DNA of 7,895 nt from Flammeovirgaceae bacterium. Its GTDB lineage: Bacteria > Bacteroidota > Bacteroidia > Cytophagales > Cyclobacteriaceae. The notes below the pieces were generated by a model. It had not been told where the DNA came from, searched no databases, and was given only the letters and a program-made list of their open reading frames with translations. Made by a program: the position numbers and the translations under genes. The DNA is taken from the NCBI GenBank assembly GCA_022616575.1, contig JAKEEN010000225.1, forward strand, positions 1-7,895, read 5' to 3'. The number at the start of each line of letters is the position of its first letter. The stretch's first letter is position 1. This document shows positions 1 to 5,235 of the stretch, in pieces.

Positions 1-1
1 A

Positions 2-1000
2 ATGGGATCTGTTTCAATCATTTCCGTACAAAATAATTTTAGTGTAACCACGCTGGACTTTACAGTTTTCAATGGACAACAAACAACACTTCAGGAAAAC
101 GGTTATCGTGTGTTCGGTCCGGACGCTGACTTAGCAAAGGATACAGAGCCCGAGTATATTGCTGTTTCTGATGACTCACAAACTGCCTGGGTTACCCTAC
201 AGGAAAATAATGCAATCGCCAAAATCAACCTGAGCTCAAAAACAATCACTGAAATCTTTCCTTTAGGATTTAAAGATTACTCCATTAATGGAAACTATAT
301 CGATGCAAGCGATGAAGACGGCTCGGTAGCATTCACAAATTCATGGCCGGTTTTCGGCATGTACCTGCCCGATGCTATTACCTGCTACAAACAAGGAGGT
401 GTTGATTATATTATCACGGCTAATGAAGGAGATGCACGGGAATATACCGGTTTTAATGAACTAAAAAGAATAAGCAGTGTAACGCTTGATCCAACTGTTT
501 TTCCGGATGCAACTACCCTAAAAGTAAATACCAATCTTGGACGACTTAGAATTACAAATACGTTGGGAGACACAGACGATGATGGAGATTATGATGAACT
601 CTATTCTTTCGGTGCCCGATCATTTTCCATTTGGAATGGTAATACCGGAGAATTGGTTTATGACAGTGAAAACAGGTTGGAGAAATTTGTAGTTGATAAT
701 TCATCCCATTATGATGACGGCCGGAGTGACGACAAAGGTGTTGAGCCTGAAGGCGTAACCATTGCCAGGATGGGCAACAAGGTAATTGCTTTCGTTGGTA
801 TGGAACGGGTTCAGTCCGTAGCTGTCGTTGATGTGACCAATCCAACTGCACCTGAATTTTTGCAACTGCTCGAAACGGGTGATGGACCCGAAGGAGTTTT
901 ATACATACCCGCATCTGAAAGCCCCAATGGAAAAAGCCTGCTTGTTGTCAGTTCTGAAAATGATGGAGTTATAAAGATATTTCAGCCCGAGGCGTTTTAA
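2..1000 (+). CDS. Choice-of-anchor I family protein, 3' part (5' end outside window)
   Basis: This is the C-terminal 332 residues of a probable secreted or surface protein of the choice-of-anchor I family, predicted beta-propeller-like proteins of unknown biochemical role. Conserved-looking stretches are TANEGDAREY (139-148), an acidic Asp-rich loop LGDTDDDGDYDEL (188-200), SFGARSFSIW (202-211), KGVEPEGVT (245-253), GPEGVLYIP (295-303) and the closing strand SSENDGVIKIF (317-327). The ATG at position 2 is almost certainly internal: the frame is open to the window edge, there is no signal peptide, and the first residues (GSVSIISV) read like a mid-propeller strand. The Asp-rich loop could bind calcium (inference). 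The protein ends directly after the propeller strand, with no type IX secretion sorting domain or other anchor visible. The family call is from recognition of motifs; the function is unknown. Confidence 0.8.
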   Translation: MGSVSIISVQNNFSVTTLDFTVFNGQQTTLQENGYRVFGPDADLAKDTEPEYIAVSDDSQTAWVTLQENNAIAKINLSSKTITEIFPLGFKDYSINGNYIDASDEDGSVAFTNSWPVFGMYLPDAITCYKQGGVDYIITANEGDAREYTGFNELKRISSVTLDPTVFPDATTLKVNTNLGRLRITNTLGDTDDDGDYDELYSFGARSFSIWNGNTGELVYDSENRLEKFVVDNSSHYDDGRSDDKGVEPEGVTIARMGNKVIAFVGMERVQSVAVVDVTNPTAPEFLQLLETGDGPEGVLYIPASESPNGKSLLVVSSENDGVIKIFQPEAF

Positions 1001-1014
1001 TGTTTAATTGGTTT

Positions 1015-1046
1015 AGGGGGGTATGAAAGTATTCTCCCCCTTTTTT
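1015..1046 (+). terminator. Intrinsic terminator after the choice-of-anchor I gene
   Basis: Six G at 1016-1021 face five C at 1036-1040, giving five G-C pairs plus a possible G-U pair. The loop is 13-14 nt and six T follow directly (1041-1046). The structure starts 15 nt after the upstream stop codon, and its T run overlaps the stop codon of the convergent capA-like gene. On the opposite strand the stem is not followed by a T run, so it should act mainly on rightward transcription. It may only weakly stop leftward transcripts. Confidence 0.75.
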
Positions 1047-2166
1047 ATTCCTCTTCTTCAGACTTCCGAACCGGCTGACCTTTATACTCATCAAAACTCA
1101 CGTTATAGTTCTTGAAAAGTTTTCTCGAATCCTCCATAAACGTTTTGAACATCTGTCTTGGTGCCTCGCCCTTAATAAAACCAGTCGTATCATTTTCAAA
1201 TGAGGGTATAGGGAGAATAAAATAATCGCGTGTGAGGGTCCGATGAACGTACGCCAATGTATAGAAGGCCGAATCAATCGTAACCTTAGAAGAGTCCTGG
1301 CTTGCAATTTTCTTTAGTGTTACGTTTACCATCGCACCACCATTTTTATAACGATCTCGTTGACCGGATACAAAGTTTCCTAAAGAATATGCAACCAACC
1401 GGTTTTTATCTTTTCTCCATTCCATAGGCTGAAGTACATGAGGATGGGCTCCTATCACCAGCATAGCTCCATGTTTAAAGCAAAACCCGGCAATGGATTT
1501 TTGAAATTGATTTGGCTGGCTTTGATACTCTGAGCCCCAATGAACAAATACAATAGATGCATCAACACTGTCTTGTTTCGCCTCGCTCAAATCCAGTTTA
1601 ATCTGTGTTGTATCAATTAAGTTAACGATGTTCGGTTTGGTAACAGGTATGCCATTAGTACCATACGTGTAATTCAAAAGGGCAATCCTGAAGTTATTTT
1701 TCTCAAACAGAAGCGGATAATTGTTCAAGCGATCGGTTTCACCAATAAACGTACCGGTATGTTCAATCTTAAAACTATCGAGCATGTGAATGGTTCGTTC
1801 CACCCCTCTTTGCCCTCTGTCCATACTGTGATTATTGGCTGTGACCAATACATCAAATCCAGCATCCCTTAAGGCTATAGCTAATTCATCAGGTGCGCTG
1901 AATTGTGGGTATCCTTTGTAGGGCGCACCGGCCAGCGTTAATTCCAAATTTCCGATTGCAATATCTGCAGCTTCGATATAAGGTTTAACATATTGAAAGC
2001 ACTGGGAGTAATCATAAGTCTTTGATTTTGCTTCATACGCATCCGCAATTTGAGAATCATGCTGCATAATATCACCGGCAAAGAGAAGCGAAAGGTGCGT
2101 TGTGTCTTGCGCTGTTGCAGCACGGAGACAAGTCATTACGAGAAGTATAGAAATTATTGGTTTCAA
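1045..2166 (-). CDS. CapA family (PGA_cap) metallophosphatase-fold protein, exported
   Basis: This 373-residue protein is of the CapA / poly-gamma-glutamate synthesis family, which has a calcineurin-like metallophosphoesterase fold. Metal-site motifs appear in order: FAGDIM (29-34), GNLE (72-75), ANNH (110-113), VHWGSEY (208-214), GAHPHV (239-244) and SLGNF (261-265). The N terminus has a hydrophobic stretch (residues 4-12) ending in ATAQ, a good signal peptidase I site. Cys13 lacks a proper lipobox, so a lipoprotein is unlikely. No other capsule genes are nearby, so a role in poly-gamma-glutamate capsule is not supported; many family members are stand-alone enzymes of unknown substrate. The chosen start is TTG, because the next ATG (residue 11) would destroy the signal peptide and the frame upstream meets a TAA at 2194-2196 inside a tandem repeat. 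The gene lies 91 bp downstream of pdeM on the same strand. The C terminus is highly acidic (SEEEE). Confidence 0.85.
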   Translation of the reverse strand: MKPIISILLVMTCLRAATAQDTTHLSLLFAGDIMQHDSQIADAYEAKSKTYDYSQCFQYVKPYIEAADIAIGNLELTLAGAPYKGYPQFSAPDELAIALRDAGFDVLVTANNHSMDRGQRGVERTIHMLDSFKIEHTGTFIGETDRLNNYPLLFEKNNFRIALLNYTYGTNGIPVTKPNIVNLIDTTQIKLDLSEAKQDSVDASIVFVHWGSEYQSQPNQFQKSIAGFCFKHGAMLVIGAHPHVLQPMEWRKDKNRLVAYSLGNFVSGQRDRYKNGGAMVNVTLKKIASQDSSKVTIDSAFYTLAYVHRTLTRDYFILPIPSFENDTTGFIKGEAPRQMFKTFMEDSRKLFKNYNVSFDEYKGQPVRKSEEEE

Positions 2167-2174
2167 AATCGAAA

Positions 2175-2209
2175 AATCGTTAATCGTTAATCGTTAATCG
2201 TTAATCGTA
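2175..2209. repeat. Heptanucleotide tandem repeat, about five units
   Basis: Four perfect head-to-tail copies of AATCGTT (2175-2202) are followed by a fifth copy, AATCGTA, with one mismatch. On the coding strand of the downstream gene the unit reads AACGATT. The array sits 8 bp before the TTG start of the capA-like gene and ends 48 bp after the pdeM stop. Flanking bases up to about 2250 hold related fragments (ATTCG, AATTTG, AATTCG), suggesting decayed further units. It is not a CRISPR array, since there are no spacers. Confidence 0.9.
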
Positions 2210-2241
2210 ATTTGTAAATAAGTAAATTCGTTTTTCATCAT
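2194..2241 (-). other. Short ORF in frame with the capA-like gene, closed by a stop in the repeat
   Basis: Two adjacent ATG codons (2239-2241 and 2236-2238, minus strand) open a 15-codon frame beginning MMKNEF that enters the heptamer array and stops at TAA (2194-2196). The distance from the second ATG to the TTG start of the capA-like gene is 72 nt, so it is in the same frame. This may be the remnant of a longer 5' end of that gene, an upstream leader ORF, or chance. No homology can be claimed. Confidence 0.3.
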
Positions 2242-2257
2242 TCGCAATTCAAATACG

Positions 2258-2929
2258 TTATTCCACCTGCATCACTTTACCATCAAAAACAACATATACC
2301 TGGTCGCCTGATTTTGGCTTGATAGGTACAAATCCGGTAAATGTTCCAAATGCTGGTAGCAAAGCCTGGCGTTCACCAAAGTAAAAACAGGGTAATGTAA
2401 CCGCCTGCTTTCCTTTGCCACGCAATCGAACTCCTGGGTGCACATGACCTGAAATATAATAGACTGATTCATCAGGTCCATCCACCGGGTGATGTGTAAA
2501 AGTAAACGGACCTTCTTTCAATTCTGTATGTACTGCAATTTTCTTGCGCACATACTGTTGCTCGCTCAAGATATCATGATTGCCAAGTACCAGTTCAAAT
2601 TGCCGGCCGCCAAAATGTTTAACTACCTCGCCAAAAACTTCCCACTCGGGGTTATAATAACTATGAAATAAATCGCCTAAAAAAATAATGCGCTGGGCAT
2701 TCGTCTGCTGAATCAGTTCAACAAGCATTTCAATATTCTTATCATTCGCCTTGGCCGGTACGGGTATTCCTGATTTTCGGAAATGATTCACTTTACCCAG
2801 ATGTAGGTCAGTAATAAAAAGGCATCTTTTCTCTTTCCAGAACAATGCACGTTGATAAAGCAATTCAAGTTCTTCGCCTTTCAACAAAATCTTCGCACTA
2901 TTTTTTGTACTTTCCACTTCCATCAACAT
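2258..2929 (-). CDS. pdeM: Ligase-associated DNA damage response endonuclease PdeM
   Basis: This 223-residue protein is a calcineurin-like metallophosphoesterase of the PdeM type, a cytoplasmic nuclease associated with a bacterial repair set of ATP-dependent DNA ligase, exonuclease and DEXH helicase. The five metal-binding blocks are all present: DLHLGK (41-46), GDLFHS (85-90), GNHD (116-119), THHP (145-148) and GHVHPG (161-166). The length and the N-terminal segment leading into FITDLHLGK fit the family, and there is no signal peptide. The start is ATG at 2927-2929; a second ATG two codons later is equally possible. Its expected partner, the helicase, is about 2.3 kb upstream on the same strand. 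Two plus-strand genes intervene, so pdeM probably has its own promoter, which must lie inside the divergent esterase gene. The symbol follows the family name; the assignment to this subfamily rests on motif pattern plus the helicase nearby. Confidence 0.88.
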   Translation of the reverse strand: MLMEVESTKNSAKILLKGEELELLYQRALFWKEKRCLFITDLHLGKVNHFRKSGIPVPAKANDKNIEMLVELIQQTNAQRIIFLGDLFHSYYNPEWEVFGEVVKHFGGRQFELVLGNHDILSEQQYVRKKIAVHTELKEGPFTFTHHPVDGPDESVYYISGHVHPGVRLRGKGKQAVTLPCFYFGERQALLPAFGTFTGFVPIKPKSGDQVYVVFDGKVMQVE

Positions 2930-2932
2930 GCA

Positions 2933-3697
2933 ATGATAAAAAAATCTCTCTTACTCCTTTCATTTATTACATCCGGTGTTATGGCTCAAGATGATTTTAT
3001 AGAATTTGGAAGCGCCCAATACATCACCAGTACCGATACACTGCCCTACCGGCTTCTTTCACCTAAAATTCCAGATCCCAAAAGGAAATATCCGCTCATC
3101 GTTTTTCTTCACGGGGCAGGCGAGCGGGGAAATGACAACAATAGCCAGTTAGGGTACATTGCTCCTTTATTTATCAATCTCGATAACCGGTTAAAATTTC
3201 CATGTTACGTATTGGCTCCACAGTGCCCATCTGGTGATCAATGGGCAGCTTACGATCGCAGTAATTTTACCTACAAATTTCAGTCACAACCTACCCAGGC
3301 TATGCAACGGCTTATTGAATTGCTGGGTATGATTGAGAAGCAATACCCGATTGACACGCAGAGAATATACATTACCGGACTTTCCATGGGTGGATTTGGT
3401 ACGTGGGATTTACTCGCGCGTTTTCCAAAACGATTTGCTGCCGCAGTTCCTATCTGCGGTGGTGCAGATTTAACCACAGTTCATGCATTCAAATACTTAC
3501 CCATCTGGTGCTTTCATGGGGCTAAAGATTCGGTTGTTCCTGTGGAAAAAAGCCGCGAAATAATAAATGAGATTCGGAGACTTGGCGGCAAACCAAAATA
3601 CACTGAATATCCTGATATTGACCACAATAGTTGGGAGCCAGCATTCAAAGAAGAAAAATTATTGCAATGGCTTTTTCTTCAAAAATCGAAACCTTAA
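2933..3697 (+). CDS. Secreted alpha/beta-hydrolase, predicted peptidase/esterase
   Basis: This 254-residue serine hydrolase of the prolyl oligopeptidase / dienelactone hydrolase-like group resembles the predicted peptidase family that carries the HGAGERG oxyanion motif. It has a signal peptide with a hydrophobic core at residues 5-14 and probable cleavage after GVMA, leaving QDDF. The catalytic elements are HGAGERGND (60-68), nucleophile elbow GLSMGG with Ser151, Asp199 in HGAKDSVVP, and His231 in DHNSW, so the triad is complete. It probably acts in the periplasm or outside the cell on an ester or peptide; the substrate is unknown. An in-frame ATG at 2852 would extend it by 27 residues into pdeM, but the extension hides the signal peptide, so ATG 2933 is preferred. 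Its start is three bases from the pdeM start on the other strand. The phosphate transporter follows 73 bp downstream and may be on the same transcript. Confidence 0.85.
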   Translation: MIKKSLLLLSFITSGVMAQDDFIEFGSAQYITSTDTLPYRLLSPKIPDPKRKYPLIVFLHGAGERGNDNNSQLGYIAPLFINLDNRLKFPCYVLAPQCPSGDQWAAYDRSNFTYKFQSQPTQAMQRLIELLGMIEKQYPIDTQRIYITGLSMGGFGTWDLLARFPKRFAAAVPICGGADLTTVHAFKYLPIWCFHGAKDSVVPVEKSREIINEIRRLGGKPKYTEYPDIDHNSWEPAFKEEKLLQWLFLQKSKP

Positions 3698-3743
3698 CCT
3701 TGCATTCCTTAACAATTACATAACATAGGACTCCCCGTTAAGG
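3692..3743 (+). repeat. CCTTAAC direct copies with an inverted GTTAAGG partner
   Basis: CCTTAAC occurs at 3692-3698 (spanning the esterase stop codon) and again at 3707-3713. Its exact reverse complement GTTAAGG lies at 3737-3743. The second copy and its partner could form a 7-bp stem with a 23-nt loop, and the first copy could pair instead. No T run follows, so it is not a standard terminator. It lies 27 nt before the transporter ATG and could be a leader hairpin or an operator-like palindrome, or chance in a short AT-rich gap. Confidence 0.35.
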
Positions 3744-3770
3744 CGTAGATTGCTACCCATTTTAATTTTT

Positions 3771-5183
3771 ATGTTTGAATTAGATCTGGCTTATTCCATC
3801 CTCCTGATAGTTTGTCTGATTGCCGCCTGCGGCTTTGAATTTGTAAATGGGTTTCATGATACTGCCAATGCGGTTGCCACGGTTATTTATACGAACTCAC
3901 TAAAGCCCTGGGTAGCTGTTATTTGGTCGGGAACTATGAACTCTTTAGGTGTTTTTGCCGGAGGTATAGCCGTTGCCATGGGGATTGTTAATCTTTTGCC
4001 CGTTGAATCTTTGGTTGATCAGAATATTGCCCATGGAATTTCAATGGTTGCAGCACTTCTTCTCAGTGCCATTTTTTGGAATCTGCTAACCTGGTATTTG
4101 GGTATCCCATGTTCAAGCTCTCATACACTCATTGGTTCAATTCTGGGTGTCGGAATTGCCTACTCACTCCTTCAGGAAGCGGCCGGAGTAGCTGTTGATT
4201 GGGGGCAGGCGCAAAAAATTGGATTGTCTTTACTTATCTCTCCGGCATTTGGTTTTACGCTTACCATTATTCTGATGTTCCTGCTAAGGCTGGCAACAAA
4301 GAATACCAATAAAGGCGATGAACTGTTTAAGGAACCTAAAAAGAACACGCCCCCTCCACCCTGGATGAGAGGAATTTTAATTCTTACCTGTACAGGCGTT
4401 AGTTTTTTTCACGGACAAAATGACGGACAAAAAGGTGTTGGACTCATTATGCTTGTGTTAATCGGAATTGTACCAGGTTTCTTCGCATTAAATGAACGCG
4501 CATCTAATGAAGACTTGATGACGTCATTGAAAAAAATTGAACTTGTTATTAACAATATTGATACGAGACCACTTTCCTCCTCAGATAGCACAAAGCTCGT
4601 AAGCTCGATTGTTATGAACAAGCATTTACAGGGGCATCTGGCAAACCATATTGACATCGGCCAGATTAAGAAAGATGATCGGTTTAATGTTAGGAGAGAT
4701 ATCCTGATGATGGACCGTAATATTAAAGACATTATAAAAAATGATGAAGCACGTTTAAGCGAGTCTGACAAAAAAATACTCGAAAGTAATCTTAAGGTTA
4801 CCCGCAATGCAACTGACTACGCACCACCATGGGTGATCGTAATGATTTCAATGTCACTTGGACTTGGTACCATGATAGGTTGGAAAAGAATTGTAAAAAC
4901 CATAGGCGAGAAAATAGGAAAACAACATCTTACCTATGCACAAGGTGGAAGTGCTGAGTTGGTGGCTTCTACAACCATTGGCCTGGCAAGTTGGTTTGGC
5001 TGGCCGGTAAGTACCACACACGTTTTATCTTCTGGCATTGCAGGTAGTATGGTGGCGAGCAAGGGGATTAAAAATCTGCAAGCCGATACCGTAAGAAACA
5101 TTCTATTGGCCTGGGTGCTCACTTTGCCTGTGGTGATTTTGATGTCTGGTACTCTCTTCCTCATTTTCAGATCGATATTCTGA
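3771..5183 (+). CDS. Inorganic phosphate transporter, PiT family (PHO4)
   Basis: This 470-residue inner-membrane phosphate permease belongs to the PiT/PHO4 family, which drives phosphate uptake with a cation gradient. The family's inverted internal duplication is visible. GFEFVNGFHDTANA (21-34) is echoed by GVSFFHGQNDGQKGVG (209-224). GIPCSSSHTLIGSILG (111-126) is echoed by GWPVSTTHVLSSGIAG (410-425). Hydrophobic segments fill residues 5-20, 45-75, 88-135, 150-173, 200-240, 352-370 and 440-468. A long hydrophilic stretch (about 241-349, rich in Lys and Asp) separates the halves and is probably a cytoplasmic loop. The preferred start is ATG 3771; an in-frame TTG at 3750 would add seven residues without benefit. 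No PhoU-like partner, Pho-regulated neighbour or recognisable regulator site is seen, so phosphate control is unproven. It converges on the helicase gene, with 52 bp between the stops. Confidence 0.93.
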   Translation: MFELDLAYSILLIVCLIAACGFEFVNGFHDTANAVATVIYTNSLKPWVAVIWSGTMNSLGVFAGGIAVAMGIVNLLPVESLVDQNIAHGISMVAALLLSAIFWNLLTWYLGIPCSSSHTLIGSILGVGIAYSLLQEAAGVAVDWGQAQKIGLSLLISPAFGFTLTIILMFLLRLATKNTNKGDELFKEPKKNTPPPPWMRGILILTCTGVSFFHGQNDGQKGVGLIMLVLIGIVPGFFALNERASNEDLMTSLKKIELVINNIDTRPLSSSDSTKLVSSIVMNKHLQGHLANHIDIGQIKKDDRFNVRRDILMMDRNIKDIIKNDEARLSESDKKILESNLKVTRNATDYAPPWVIVMISMSLGLGTMIGWKRIVKTIGEKIGKQHLTYAQGGSAELVASTTIGLASWFGWPVSTTHVLSSGIAGSMVASKGIKNLQADTVRNILLAWVLTLPVVILMSGTLFLIFRSIF

Positions 5184-5185
5184 AT

Positions 5186-5220
5186 CATCACCAAAGCAAT
5201 TTTCAATTTACCTGGTGGTG
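5186..5220. terminator. Stem-loop between convergent genes
   Basis: CATCACCA (5186-5193) can pair with TGGTGGTG (5213-5220) to make an 8-bp stem with one G-U pair and a 19-nt loop. It begins three bases after the transporter stop and ends 15 bases before the helicase stop. Neither strand has a following T run, so this is a candidate transcript-end or 3'-stabilising hairpin rather than a textbook intrinsic terminator. Confidence 0.4.
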
Positions 5221-5235
5221 TGTAGTGCGTGGAGC

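Noticed and set aside
552..914. A 120-codon open frame on the minus strand inside the choice-of-anchor I gene
   Set aside because: Its composition (many His, Arg, Gln, Cys) is typical of an antisense shadow, and it overlaps a convincing gene fully.
2175..2209. CRISPR array
   Set aside because: The unit is seven bases with no spacers, so it is a simple tandem repeat.
1045..2929. CapA-like protein and PdeM as parts of one DNA-processing system, since both have calcineurin-like folds
   Set aside because: The CapA-like protein is exported and belongs to a different branch, whereas PdeM has no signal peptide. Shared fold and strand alone do not support a joint function.
2852..2932. N-terminal extension of the secreted hydrolase from ATG 2852
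   Set aside because: It would overlap pdeM antisense by 78 bases and bury a clear signal peptide that begins at ATG 2933.
4409..4807. A 132-codon open frame on the minus strand inside the phosphate transporter
   Set aside because: It lies wholly inside a well-supported gene with intact motifs, and its translation shows no recognisable domain. It is a shadow of the real reading frame.
2933..5183. Esterase-transporter segment as a mobile element insertion
   Set aside because: No transposase, integrase, terminal inverted repeats or target-site duplications were seen at its edges, and base composition looks like the neighbours.
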